Positions 53,674-64,000 of a DNA stretch of 64,000 nt are shown here, piece by piece; position 1 is the first letter of the stretch; every line of letters starts with the position of its first letter. The notes below the pieces were generated by a model that was given only the letters and a program-made list of their open reading frames with translations, searched no databases and was not told where the DNA came from. The stretch lies in the NCBI GenBank assembly GCA_900467685.1, contig UBQX01000016.1:49956-113955 (forward strand), given 5' to 3'. The translations under genes and the position numbers were made by a program. Source of the DNA: Hyphomicrobiales bacterium. Its GTDB lineage: Bacteria; Pseudomonadota; Alphaproteobacteria; Rhizobiales; Rhizobiaceae.

Positions 53674-54528
53674 TCAGAAGGCGAAGCCGAGGCCAACTTT
53701 CAGCGCCACGTTAGAGGTCCGGCTGTCGGGCTCGAACGTCGAGTCGATCGGCGAAACGGCCGAGCGACCGTAGCTGAAATTCGTGTAATCGACCGAGAGG
53801 TTTGCATGTACCGTGTCGGTGATCGCGCGGTCGACCGAAGCGCCGACCATGTAGATCGCCGAATTGCCAAGCTTGTAGGTCTGCGGCGTAATCGCCGCGC
53901 CGCCGGCCACGGCCGTGGTCTTCATGCTGGCCGAGAAGGTCGAGCCGACGAGGCCGTTGACGCCCAGAACCCAGCCGGGTGCTGGCGAATATTGCGCCAG
54001 CAGGCCGCCGCCGACATAGCCGTGCGAATAGTCTTCGCGATAGCCGCCTGCACCGGAGATGTCACGACGCCACTGGCGCGCGCCGATGCCGAGATAGGGA
54101 GTCAGCATGAAGGAGTCGCTGACATCGAAGCCCTTGCCGATGCGGAAATCCTCGTTGGTGATCTCGGCATTGTCACGCTGGCGCAGGTCGCCATAGTTGC
54201 CGCCGATGAACGAGCCGACATAGTCGCTGTTGCCCTTGTTCCACGACAAGCTGCCATAGAGATAAAGGTTCGGAACCAGGAAATCGGTCATCATCGAGCC
54301 GGAGAGCGAGAGGCCGGGCTGCCAGCCGCGCTCGCTGTCGAGCGGCGTCGAGCCGCTGGATTCCAGATAATCCAGGTAGCCTTCGCTGATATTGAGAGTG
54401 ACCTGATTGTTGGCCTTCACGATGTCGCTGCGTGTTCCGCGCAGCTCCATGTCAGCCGCATTCGCTGCCGCGACAGACAGGGCGCAGGCAAAGCCTGCAG
54501 CCAGCAAAAGTTCGATATGCCGTTTCAT
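53674..54528 (-). CDS. outer-membrane beta-barrel protein
   Basis: The 284-residue protein has a signal peptide (MKRHIELLLAAGFACALSVAAANA, cleavage about residue 24) and alternating amphipathic strands throughout (NLYLYGSLSWNKG, FMLTPYLGIGARQW, AIYMVGASVDRAI), ending VALKVGLGFAF with the terminal Phe required by the BAM machinery. Size suggests roughly 10-12 strands. Function unknown; a surface or porin-like protein. ATG 54528 is chosen since a TTG 12 bases upstream would spoil the signal peptide. Confidence 0.85.
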   Translation of the reverse strand: MKRHIELLLAAGFACALSVAAANAADMELRGTRSDIVKANNQVTLNISEGYLDYLESSGSTPLDSERGWQPGLSLSGSMMTDFLVPNLYLYGSLSWNKGNSDYVGSFIGGNYGDLRQRDNAEITNEDFRIGKGFDVSDSFMLTPYLGIGARQWRRDISGAGGYREDYSHGYVGGGLLAQYSPAPGWVLGVNGLVGSTFSASMKTTAVAGGAAITPQTYKLGNSAIYMVGASVDRAITDTVHANLSVDYTNFSYGRSAVSPIDSTFEPDSRTSNVALKVGLGFAF

Positions 54529-54680
54529 AGGAGACCCCAAGTCGACTCGACAGACCGCCCGTCGAAGATGCGATGCATCCTCGAAACTTATGGTGAACGA
54601 ATTCCTAACGCGCTATCGCGCCGGAACGATTTAATGCTCCTGTAATGTGAGGGTTTTCTGATGGATATGTACCCGCCCTC

Positions 54681-56819
<2,139 letters not shown>

Positions 56820-56868
56820 TTGAGGCGTCTCCTCGATCCTCGGGTTCGTTCATCAACGCGCGCCGCCC

Positions 56869-57037
56869 ATCTCCCCCCTTGTGGGGGAGAAAGCGATTTC
56901 GATGGCTTAGCCGCAGGCTAAACATCAGAAATCGCAAGAGAGGGGGTTGGGCCGCAACGGACCCCCTCACCTGAAAAATCTAGCGCTTAGCTGAAGCTAA
57001 GACGCTGATTTTTCTTCCTCTCCCACAAGGGGAGAGG
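56869..57037. repeat. palindromic intergenic repeat, copy 1 (RIME-like)
   Basis: About 170 bases built of nested palindromes: TCTCCCCCCTTGTGGGGGAGA, a GGCTTAGCC/GCTAA module, AGGGGGTTGGGC/ACCCCCT, then the 76-base 3' part 56962-57037, which is nearly identical to 63766-63842. It lies between pccA and the mutase gene and could affect the shared message. Confidence 0.75.
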
Positions 57038-57044
57038 CGGAGCC

Positions 57045-59039
57045 TCACGCAAACTCCATGATCACATCGTCAACCGCCAGGCTCGCGCCCGGCTTCGCCA
57101 GCACCTTCGAAACCTTCGCGCGCTTTTCCGCCCGCAGCATGTTTTCCATCTTCATCGCTTCCACGATGGCCAGCGCCTGGCCTTCCTGCACCTCGTCGCC
57201 TTCCTTCACCAGCACGGACGTGATGAGGCCCGGCATGGGGCAGAGGAGAAGATTGGACGTGTCCGGCGGGGCCTTTTCGGGCATGAGGGCGGCAAGTTCC
57301 GCGACGCGGGGCGAGAGTACCTGAACCTTCACGTCGATGCCGCGCTGGCGCATGCGGAAGCCGCCCGGCGCGGGCTGGACCTTGAGGGCGACCGGCTTGC
57401 CCTCGATCACAACAACGGCCAGCGGGTTGCCCGGCTGCCATGTCGTTTCGACCTGCAGAACAGGCCCGCCTTCGAGGCTGACGCCGATGCCGGTGGAGAG
57501 AGGCGAGATTTCAGCCTTGACCGTGTGGCCGGCGACGAGCACGACCTTCTTGCCACCAGCCGCAGTCGGGAAGCGGCTGCCGGAAATATGGGCGTTGCGG
57601 TCGGCGGCGATCTTCGACAGCACGACGGCGGCGGCGGCGAAACGCTGGACGCTCTCCGCATCCGGCGCGACCGGGCCGAAGCCTTCCGGATATTCTTCCG
57701 CAATGAATCCGGTCGAAAGACGGCCTTCGCGCCAGCGCGGATGCTGCATGAGGGCGGAGAGGAAGGGCAGGTTATGCCCGATGCCTTCAACCTCGAAGCG
57801 GTCCAGCGCATCGGCCATGGCGTCCACAGCCTCAAGGCGCGTCGGCGCATGGGTGCAGAGCTTGGCGATCATCGGGTCGTAATACATCGAGATTTCCGAA
57901 CCCTCGGTCACGCCCGTGTCGTTGCGCACCGTGATGCCGCCCTTCGTCTCCTCCTGCGGCGGACGATAGCGCGTCAGCCGGCCGATGGAGGGCAGGAAGT
58001 TGCGATAGGGGTCTTCGGCATAGAGCCGGCTTTCCACCGCCCAGCCGTTGATCGTGACATCCTTCTGCGCGATCGGCAGCTTCTCGCCGGCGGCGACTCG
58101 GATCATCAGCTCGACCAGATCGAGCCCGGTGATCAGCTCCGTCACCGGATGCTCCACCTGCAGGCGGGTATTCATTTCGAGGAAATAGAAATTGCGGTCC
58201 TTGTCGACGATGAATTCCACCGTGCCGGCGCTCTGGTAATCCACGGCCTTGGCGAGCGCCACGGACTGCTCACCCATGGCCTTGCGGGTTTTCTCATCGA
58301 GGAAGGGCGAAGGAGCCTCTTCCACGACCTTCTGGTTTCGCCGCTGCACCGAGCATTCGCGTTCATTGAGATAAACGACATTGCCATGACCGTCGCCGAG
58401 CAGCTGGATTTCGATATGGCGCGGCTCGACGATGAACTTCTCGATGAAGATGCGGTCGTCGCCGAAGGAGGAGGCCGCTTCGGATTTGGAGCGCGCGAAG
58501 CCTTCGAGGGCTTCCTCGTCGTTCCACGCAATGCGCATGCCCTTGCCGCCACCGCCGGCGGAGGCCTTGATCATCACCGGATAGCCGATTTCCTTGGAAA
58601 TCTTCACCGCATGTTCGGCATCGTCGATCAGGCCCATATAGCCGGGCACGGTCGAAACGCCGGCTTCGGCCGCGATCTTCTTGGAGGTGATCTTGTCGCC
58701 CATCGCCTCGATGGCCTTCACCTTCGGCCCGATGAAGATGATGCCTTCCTTCTCCAGCGCCTCGCAGAACGAGGCGCGTTCGGAGAGGAAGCCATAGCCG
58801 GGATGGACGGCTTCCGCCCCGGTCTGCTTGCAGGCCTCGATGATCTTGTCCGGCAGAAGATAGCTCTGTGCCGCCGGCGGCGCGCCGATATGCACAGCCT
58901 CATCCGCCATTTTGACATGCTCGGCATCCCGGTCGGCGTCGGAATAGACCGCCACCGTCTTGATGCCCATCTTTTGAGCCGTCTTCATCACGCGGCAGGC
59001 GATTTCGCCGCGATTGGCAATGAGGATCTTCTTGAACAT
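57045..59039 (-). CDS. pccA: propionyl-CoA carboxylase alpha subunit
   Basis: The 664-residue subunit combines a biotin carboxylase (KILIANRGEIACRVMKTA; ATP-grasp loop KASAGGGGKGMRI; MNTRLQVEHPVTE) with a BT linker region and a C-terminal biotin carrier domain, AMKM motif with biotinyl K630. It carboxylates biotin and, with PccB, turns propionyl-CoA into methylmalonyl-CoA. Five bases downstream of the short unknown gene at 59045. Confidence 0.97.
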   Translation of the reverse strand: MFKKILIANRGEIACRVMKTAQKMGIKTVAVYSDADRDAEHVKMADEAVHIGAPPAAQSYLLPDKIIEACKQTGAEAVHPGYGFLSERASFCEALEKEGIIFIGPKVKAIEAMGDKITSKKIAAEAGVSTVPGYMGLIDDAEHAVKISKEIGYPVMIKASAGGGGKGMRIAWNDEEALEGFARSKSEAASSFGDDRIFIEKFIVEPRHIEIQLLGDGHGNVVYLNERECSVQRRNQKVVEEAPSPFLDEKTRKAMGEQSVALAKAVDYQSAGTVEFIVDKDRNFYFLEMNTRLQVEHPVTELITGLDLVELMIRVAAGEKLPIAQKDVTINGWAVESRLYAEDPYRNFLPSIGRLTRYRPPQEETKGGITVRNDTGVTEGSEISMYYDPMIAKLCTHAPTRLEAVDAMADALDRFEVEGIGHNLPFLSALMQHPRWREGRLSTGFIAEEYPEGFGPVAPDAESVQRFAAAAVVLSKIAADRNAHISGSRFPTAAGGKKVVLVAGHTVKAEISPLSTGIGVSLEGGPVLQVETTWQPGNPLAVVVIEGKPVALKVQPAPGGFRMRQRGIDVKVQVLSPRVAELAALMPEKAPPDTSNLLLCPMPGLITSVLVKEGDEVQEGQALAIVEAMKMENMLRAEKRAKVSKVLAKPGASLAVDDVIMEFA

Positions 59040-59044
59040 GCTGT

Positions 59045-59422
59045 CTAGACCTCGAATATGTCGTCGAACGACTGCGGGAAATTCGCCCGCGCGACGCTCA
59101 TGTTGATTTTCAGGAGCGCCGTGTAGGACTCCGGATCGAAGGGATGTTCGGCCGGCACGACCTCTCGCTTGAACAGGCGCGAGAGCCGGCCGGCATCGAG
59201 ATTGCCGCGCTCGAAGGGCTCTTCACCGAAATGGTGCCAGAGCGCGTGGAGAAAGGCCGCATCCGCCAAGGGTTCCGTCTTGTCGGCGGTCAGCGGGCGC
59301 GGCTTTTCGAAGAGCTTGGTGACGCCGCGCGGATTGGCGCGGCGGATGGTGAATTGCCAGCCGGTTCCGGTCAGCCCTGACGGGAAACCGCGATGCTTGG
59401 TCATTTCAGGAAGCTTGCCCAT
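59045..59422 (-). CDS. conserved hypothetical protein within the pcc cluster
   Basis: The 125-residue protein begins KLPEMTKHRGFPSGLTGTGW and continues with WQFTIRRANPRGVTKLFEKPRPLT and a helical C-terminus (ALWHHFGEEPFERGNLDAGRLSRLF). No domain recognised; no signal or membrane segment. GGGAAGG about 9 bases before ATG 59422 decides the start; ATG 59404 is an alternative. Tight spacing (4 bases after the GST, 5 before pccA) shows it is translated as part of the pcc operon. Confidence 0.75.
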   Translation of the reverse strand: MGKLPEMTKHRGFPSGLTGTGWQFTIRRANPRGVTKLFEKPRPLTADKTEPLADAAFLHALWHHFGEEPFERGNLDAGRLSRLFKREVVPAEHPFDPESYTALLKINMSVARANFPQSFDDIFEV

Positions 59423-59426
59423 GGTC

Positions 59427-60341
59427 TCAGGCCTTCCCGATCTTGTCTTGCGTCTTCGTGTCGAAGTCGGAGGCATCATGGCGCTCATGAAGCTGCATCG
59501 ACGGCTCGCCGAACACGCGGTTGACCATCGAGCCACGCTCCACAGCCGGGCGCGCGAAGAGCTGCTTGCGCCAGCGCTGGACGTGCTCATACTCGTCCAC
59601 CGACAGGAAATCGCCGGCGTCGCTATAGGCAGCCTTGGCGGCGAGACGGCCATACCAGGGCAGGATCGCCATATCGGCGATGGAGTATTCCGCGCCGGCG
59701 ATGAATTCGTTGTCGGCGAGCTGGCGGTTCAGCACGTCGAGCTGGCGCTTCACCTCCATGGCATAGCGGTCGATGGCATACTGGATCTTGATCGGCGCAT
59801 ATTCATAGAAATGGCCGAAACCGCCGCCGAGGAAGGGCGCGGAGCCCATCTGCCAGAACAGCCAGTTCATCACTTCCGCGCGGCCGCGCGCATCCTTGGG
59901 CAGGAAGGCGCCAAACTTGTCGGCGAGATAGGTCATCATCGAGGCGGACTCGAAGAGCCGGATCGGCGCGCCGCCATCGACGGGCGCATGGTCCATCATC
60001 GCCGGGATCTTGGAATTCGGATTGACAGAGACGAAGCCCGAACCGAACTGGTCGCCATCGTTGATCCTGATCAGCCAGGCATCGTATTCCGCGCCCGAAT
60101 GACCGGCCGCGAGCAGCTCTTCCAGCAGGATCGTCACCTTCACGCCATTCGGCGTTCCGAGCGAATAAAGCTGCAGCGGATGCTTGCCGACCGGCAATTC
60201 CTTCTCATGCGTCGGGCCAGCAATCGGCCGGTTGATGCTGGCAAACGCGCCGCCATTGCCCTTCTCCCAGGTCCAGACCTTGGGCGGCTGATAGCCGGCG
60301 GGAAAGTTCTTCTCGGGCGGGAATTTGGTGTTGTCAGTCAT
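59427..60341 (-). CDS. yghU: YghU-type glutathione S-transferase
   Basis: The 304-residue protein of the nu-class GST group (disulfide-bond oxidoreductases): a long N-terminal extension (WTWEKGNGGAFASINRPIAGPTHEKELPVGKHPLQLYSLGTPNG), thioredoxin-like domain with VNPNSKIPAMMD and FESASMMTYLADK, then the helical C-domain YSIADMAILPWYGRL. Sits between pccB and the unknown gene, an unusual place for a GST. Confidence 0.92.
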   Translation of the reverse strand: MTDNTKFPPEKNFPAGYQPPKVWTWEKGNGGAFASINRPIAGPTHEKELPVGKHPLQLYSLGTPNGVKVTILLEELLAAGHSGAEYDAWLIRINDGDQFGSGFVSVNPNSKIPAMMDHAPVDGGAPIRLFESASMMTYLADKFGAFLPKDARGRAEVMNWLFWQMGSAPFLGGGFGHFYEYAPIKIQYAIDRYAMEVKRQLDVLNRQLADNEFIAGAEYSIADMAILPWYGRLAAKAAYSDAGDFLSVDEYEHVQRWRKQLFARPAVERGSMVNRVFGEPSMQLHERHDASDFDTKTQDKIGKA

Positions 60342-60419
60342 GACATCATTCCTTTTAAACGGGGATTCGACCCATCAAAGTTAGGGGCTGGCACCTGAAA
60401 TAGCAGCCCCTGCCTTTCG

Positions 60420-61952
60420 TTAAAGCGGAATATTGTCGTGCTTCTTCTTCGGCTGGTGGACTTCCTTCGTCTTCAGCATTTCAAACGCCCGTATCACCCG
60501 CCGCCGGGTTGAATGCGGCATGATGACCTCGTCGATGAAGCCGCGTTCGGCTGCCTTGAAGGGGTTGGCGAAGTTGTCTTCGTATTCCTTCGTGCGGGCG
60601 GCGATCTTTTCCGGGTCGCCGAGTTCCGAGCGGTAGAGGATTTCGGTGGCACCCTTGGCGCCCATGACGGCGATCTGGGCGGTGGGCCAGGCATAGTTGA
60701 CGTCGGCGCGGATATGCTTGGACGACATCACGTCATAGGCGCCGCCATAGGCCTTGCGGGTGATGACCGTGACCTTCGGCACGGTGGCTTCGGCATAGGC
60801 GAAGAGCAGTTTCGCGCCATGCTTGATGATGCCGCCATATTCCTGGGCGGTGCCGGGCAGGAAGCCGGGCACGTCGACCAGCGTCAGGATCGGAATGTTG
60901 AAGGCATCGCAGAAGCGGACGAAGCGGCCGGCCTTCTTGGCGCTGTCGATATCGAGGCAGCCAGCGAGAACCATCGGCTGGTTGGCGACGACGCCGACGG
61001 TCGAGCCGTTCAGGCGGATGAAGCCGCAGAGAATGTTCTTGGCGTGATCCTTCTGCACCTCGAAGAAATCGGCCTCGTCGGCGACGCGGGCGATGACCTC
61101 GTGCATGTCATAGGGCTTGTTCGGATTGTCCGGGATGATCGTATCCAGCGCCATTTCGATGCGATCCGGCCGGTCGGCGGTCGGCAGGACCGGCGGCTTT
61201 TCGCGGCTCGACAGCGGCAGGAAATCGAACATGCGGCGGATTTCGATGAGCGCCTCGACGTCATTCTCGAAAGCGCCGTCCGCGACGGAGGACTTTTTCG
61301 TATGCGTCGAGGCGCCACCCAGCTCCTCCGCCGAGACGATTTCGTTGGTGACGGTTTTGACCACATCCGGCCCGGTCACGAACATGTAGGACGTGTCCTT
61401 GACCATGTAGATGAAGTCGGTCATCGCTGGCGAATAGACCGCGCCGCCGGCACAGGGACCCATGATGACAGAAATCTGCGGGATGACGCCGGAGGCCTGG
61501 ACATTGCGCCAGAACACTTCTGCGTAACCACCGAGCGAGGCCACGCCTTCCTGAATGCGCGCACCGCCTGAATCGTTGAGGCCGATGACCGGCGCGCCAT
61601 TCTGCACGGCGAGGTCCATGATCTTGCAGATCTTCTCGGCATGGGTCTCGGAGAGCGAGCCGCCGAAGACGGTGAAATCCTGGGAGAAGACGTAAGTTGG
61701 GCGACCGTTGATCGTGCCCCAGCCCGTAATGACGCCATCGCCCGGAAACTGCTGGGCTTCCATGCCGAAATCGGCGCAGCGATGCGCCTTGTACATGTCG
61801 TATTCTTCGAAGGAGCCTTCATCCAGCAACACATCCAGCCGCTCGCGCGCCGTCAGCTTGCCCTTGCCATGCTGCGCATCGATGCGCTTCTGACCGCCGC
61901 CAAGGCGAGCTTCCGCGCGCCGCGCTTCGAGCTTCTCAAGGATGTCCTGCAT
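60420..61952 (-). CDS. pccB: propionyl-CoA carboxylase beta subunit
   Basis: Carboxyltransferase subunit, 510 residues, with the two crotonase-like halves; oxyanion glycines are in [17 protein letters not shown] and [13 protein letters not shown] (first half) and [32 protein letters not shown] (second half). Pairs with PccA. First gene of the leftward operon; an inverted-repeat element begins 26 bases upstream of its start. Confidence 0.97.
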   Translation of the reverse strand: MQDILEKLEARRAEARLGGGQKRIDAQHGKGKLTARERLDVLLDEGSFEEYDMYKAHRCADFGMEAQQFPGDGVITGWGTINGRPTYVFSQDFTVFGGSLSETHAEKICKIMDLAVQNGAPVIGLNDSGGARIQEGVASLGGYAEVFWRNVQASGVIPQISVIMGPCAGGAVYSPAMTDFIYMVKDTSYMFVTGPDVVKTVTNEIVSAEELGGASTHTKKSSVADGAFENDVEALIEIRRMFDFLPLSSREKPPVLPTADRPDRIEMALDTIIPDNPNKPYDMHEVIARVADEADFFEVQKDHAKNILCGFIRLNGSTVGVVANQPMVLAGCLDIDSAKKAGRFVRFCDAFNIPILTLVDVPGFLPGTAQEYGGIIKHGAKLLFAYAEATVPKVTVITRKAYGGAYDVMSSKHIRADVNYAWPTAQIAVMGAKGATEILYRSELGDPEKIAARTKEYEDNFANPFKAAERGFIDEVIMPHSTRRRVIRAFEMLKTKEVHQPKKKHDNIPL

Positions 61953-61977
61953 GGGTGTTCTCGCTCCCTGTTCTCCG

Positions 61978-62105
61978 CCGTCATCCCGGCCTTGAGCCGG
62001 GATCCAGCCAGCCCGCGTCTGCGGGCTGAAAGATGCATTTTGTGAGAGTCCTTTCGCGCGATGGACATCGCGCGGCTGGATGCCGGATCAAGTCCGGCAT
62101 GACGG
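61978..62105. repeat. long inverted-repeat element upstream of pccB
   Basis: The ends CCGTCATCCCGG and CCGGCATGACGG are inverted copies; further modules CCGGCCTTGAGCCGG, GGATCCAGCC / GGCTGGATGCCGG and CCGGATCAAGTCCGG extend the symmetry across 128 bases. It resembles a widespread alphaproteobacterial intergenic repeat and lies in the pccB leader/promoter region. Confidence 0.75.
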
Positions 62106-62160
62106 AGTGTTGGGGAACCTCCCCGCAAAACGCCTCCTCCCGCATTCCCTCATTGGTAGC

Positions 62161-62237
62161 TGCAAATTCCTCCCATCGGAAGGATTGAAAAAGCGGTGAT
62201 GTGAAAGTATCAAATTAAAAATCTGCAAATTGCAAAA
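62161..62237. promoter_or_regulatory. TGCAAA repeats, candidate PccR sites
   Basis: TGCAAAT at 62161 and the tandem TGCAAAT-TGCAAAA at 62224-62237 lie between divergent pccB and pccR. They resemble the TTTGCAAA-type motif reported for PccR of Rhodobacter sphaeroides, though the spacing differs. The tandem copy lies 12-25 bases before the pccR start, which would allow autorepression. Confidence 0.5.
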
Positions 62238-62248
62238 TTGTGAACATC

Positions 62249-63655
62249 ATGCGCGCGAAAAAGCTCTTCATTGGCCGCAAGCTCCGCGATATCCGCGCCG
62301 AAGCAGGCCTCACGCAGGCGGGGCTGGCCTCCAAGCTCGGCATTTCGGTGAGCTACCTGTCTCAGCTCGAAACCAACCAGCGGCATGTCACGGCTCCGGT
62401 CCTTCTGGCGCTCGCCTCGCAATTTGCGCTCGATATCGCCAGCCTCTCGCAGGATGATGGCGACCGGCTGATCGCGGATCTGGGTGAGGCCTTCGCCGAT
62501 CCGCTGTTTTCCGGCGCACAGCCCTCCGTGCAGGACCTGAAACACGTCATCCAGAGCGCGCCGGATGTGGCGCATGCCTTCCTCTCGATGCATCGCGCGC
62601 TGCGCCGCGCCGGCGAGCAGCTGGCGGAACTGGACGACACGATTGCGCGCGCCGCCGCCACCGAGCCGACGCCCTATGAGGAGGTGCGCGACTTCTTCCA
62701 CTATATCGACAACTATATCCACGAGTTGGACGTCGCCGCCGAAAAGCTGGCGAGCGGCATGGGCGAAAGCCCGCGTAACCGCGTCCGCCAGATGGCCGAC
62801 ACGATTGAGAAGAAGCACCGCGTCCGCGTCGTCATGGGCGGTGAGGGGAATGCGGTGCGCCGCTACGATCCTGTCGGTCGCGTGCTGACGCTCAACCCGC
62901 GCGCCGACAACGCGACGAACGCCTTCCAGATCGCCCATCAGATCGCGCTGATCGAACACCAGAAGATCGTCGACGCCATCATCGCCAAGGCCGAATTCCG
63001 CTCGGCCGATGCCGGCGCCATCTGTCGCATCGGCCTTGCCAACTATTTCGCCGGCGCCGTGATGCTGCCCTATGGCGCCTTCGCCGCAGCGGCCAAGGAA
63101 TTGCGCTACGACCTCGAACTCCTCTGCGACCGCTTCGGCGCAAGCCTCGAACAGGTCTGTCATCGCCTCTCCACGCTCCAGCGGCCAGGTGCGAAGGGTG
63201 TGCCCTTCTTCTTCGCCCGCGTCGACCAGGCCGGCACGATCACCAAGCGCCACAGCGCCACCCGCCTGCAATTCGCCCGCTTCGGCTCCGCTTGTCCCTT
63301 GTGGAACGTCCACCGCGCCTTCGAGACGCCGGACCGCATCATCCGCCAATTGGCCGAAACGCCGGACGGCGCGCGCTATCTCTGCCTCGCCATGACCGTC
63401 TCCAAGCGCTCCGGCGGTTTCCGTGCGCCGGTGCAGCGGCATGCCCTGGCGCTGGGTTGCCAGATCGAATATGCCGGCGAACTCGTCTATGCCGACGATC
63501 TCGAGATCGCCCGCGCGGAAGCCTTCGAGCCCATCGGCATCTCCTGCCGCATCTGCGAGCGCCGCGACTGCCACCAGCGCGCCGTCCCGCCGCTGAAACG
63601 CAAGCTCATCATCGAGCCGAACGATCGCGGGTTTATTCCGTATGATTTTCTGTGA
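62249..63655 (+). CDS. pccR: short-chain fatty acyl-CoA regulator PccR (ScfR family)
   Basis: The 468-residue regulator has an N-terminal XRE helix-turn-helix (LTQAGLASKLGISVSYLSQLETNQRHV), a central IrrE/ImmA-like acyl-CoA-sensing region without the HExxH motif, and a C-terminal DUF2083-type domain with Cys clusters (CRICERRDCHQRAVPP). ScfR proteins sense propionyl-, acetyl- or other acyl-CoA; divergence from pccB points to the PccR subtype. A GTG at 62240 is in frame; ATG 62249 is chosen by family. Confidence 0.92.
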   Translation: MRAKKLFIGRKLRDIRAEAGLTQAGLASKLGISVSYLSQLETNQRHVTAPVLLALASQFALDIASLSQDDGDRLIADLGEAFADPLFSGAQPSVQDLKHVIQSAPDVAHAFLSMHRALRRAGEQLAELDDTIARAAATEPTPYEEVRDFFHYIDNYIHELDVAAEKLASGMGESPRNRVRQMADTIEKKHRVRVVMGGEGNAVRRYDPVGRVLTLNPRADNATNAFQIAHQIALIEHQKIVDAIIAKAEFRSADAGAICRIGLANYFAGAVMLPYGAFAAAAKELRYDLELLCDRFGASLEQVCHRLSTLQRPGAKGVPFFFARVDQAGTITKRHSATRLQFARFGSACPLWNVHRAFETPDRIIRQLAETPDGARYLCLAMTVSKRSGGFRAPVQRHALALGCQIEYAGELVYADDLEIARAEAFEPIGISCRICERRDCHQRAVPPLKRKLIIEPNDRGFIPYDFL

Positions 63656-63660
63656 GGTTT

Positions 63661-63842
63661 ATCCTCTCCCCTCGTGGGAGAGGATAGCTCGCCCCAAGAG
63701 GCGAAGCCGATTGGTTTGGCGAGCTTGGTGAGGGGGAATTACTGTGGATGTCGTGGATAAATTTGCCCCCTCACCTGGAAAATCTAGCACTTAGCGTTCC
63801 GCTAAGATGCTGATTTTCCTTCCTCTCCCACAAGGGGAGAGG
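63661..63842. repeat. palindromic intergenic repeat, copy 2 (RIME-like)
   Basis: Starts with CCTCTCCCCTCGTGGGAGAGG, continues with a variable middle (CGAGCTTGGTGAGGGGG) and ends with the 76-base module 63766-63842 nearly identical to 56962-57037 (CCCCCTCACCTG, AAAATCTAGC, CTTAGC/GCTAAG, CCTCTCCCACAAGGGGAGAGG). Confidence 0.75.
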
Positions 63843-63888
63843 CCAACCCGGCCGCACCGTTTTCCACACTCTCCACACCTTCGCTTAT

Positions 63889-63985
63889 CCTGAACCCCTT
63901 CCGCCATCGGATGGACTCGCGACGACGGGTTCAGGCGGGAGGAGAGCTTGATGCGATATCCCGTAACGTGCGGGACATTGCATCA
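63889..63985 (+). other. unassigned structured region at window end
   Basis: Two strong inverted repeats: CCTGAACCC (63889-63897) with GGGTTCAGG (63927-63935), and TGATGCGATATCCCG (63949-63963) with CGGGACATTGCATCA (63971-63985), 13 of 15 pairs matching. A GGGAGGAGAG followed by ATG 63951 could instead start a coding sequence cut by the window. I cannot decide between a structured RNA, a leader and a gene start. Confidence 0.45.
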
Positions 63986-64000
63986 GGGGGCGCGGGCGGC

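Noticed and set aside
57525..59048. 507-codon open frame opposite pccA
   Set aside because: Antisense of a clear biotin carboxylase gene; no motif of its own.

Overview
The window is GC-rich chromosomal DNA from an alphaproteobacterium of the Rhizobiales, most likely Rhizobiaceae. Evidence for this: an SRP RNA gene directly upstream of dnaX-ybaB, a membrane-bound ferritin exporter (mbfA) behind a perfect Irr-box-like palindrome, a propionyl-CoA carboxylase cluster with its own ScfR/PccR-type regulator, a CtrA-like site, and palindromic intergenic repeats of the kind common in rhizobia. No rRNA, tRNA or CRISPR array was seen.

Layout. 0-1.1 kb: two tandem paralogous small exported proteins. 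1.3-5.8 kb: small membrane protein, a large transporter-fused hybrid histidine kinase, and mscL. 6-7.2 kb: a PLP aminotransferase. 7.4-12.7 kb: a complete branched-chain-amino-acid-type ABC transporter (binding protein, two permeases, two ATPases). 12.9-14.1 kb: an isolated, AT-richer gene with a PD-(D/E)XK nuclease-like C-terminus. 14.3-15.8 kb: Lrp/AsnC regulator divergent from a Gate-domain membrane protein. 16-24.9 kb: surface-sugar genes (glucose-1-phosphate cytidylyltransferase, epimerases, a C-methyltransferase, three glycosyltransferases, galE). 24.9-31.6 kb: nudC, a HIT protein, ffs, dnaX, ybaB, small metabolic and hypothetical genes, and an acetylpolyamine amidohydrolase-like gene. 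31.7-40.1 kb: translation genes (pheT, pheS, rplT, rpmI), recF and a moeB-like gene, with three toxin-antitoxin or TA-like pairs among them, one lying inside the pheS-pheT operon. 40.3-46.7 kb: mbfA, a DMT exporter with a divergent MocR regulator, a BTLCP cysteine peptidase behind a CtrA-like site, a hydrolase, infC (probable AUU start) and an FMN reductase. 46.7-48.3 kb: an AT-richer two-gene unit, an ImmA/IrrE-type metallopeptidase followed by a class III nucleotide-cyclase-like protein. 48.5-54.5 kb: pntAB, a cupin repressor with GNAT, a small secreted protein and an outer-membrane barrel protein. 54.7-63.7 kb: propionate catabolism (methylmalonyl-CoA mutase, pccA, a short unknown protein, a GST, pccB and divergent pccR). 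The last 340 bases hold a repeat and strong inverted repeats.

The propionate block is the clearest pathway: PccR senses short-chain acyl-CoA, PccAB makes methylmalonyl-CoA and the mutase makes succinyl-CoA. The strongest candidate for something new is the peptidase plus cyclase-like pair at 46.7-48.3 kb, which has foreign base composition and its own palindrome-bearing promoter. Second is the solitary nuclease-like gene at 12.9-14.1 kb. Both function calls rest on motifs read by eye and have not been tested by profile search. Many starts were moved downstream of the longest reading frame on ribosome-binding-site and family grounds; each entry says where.
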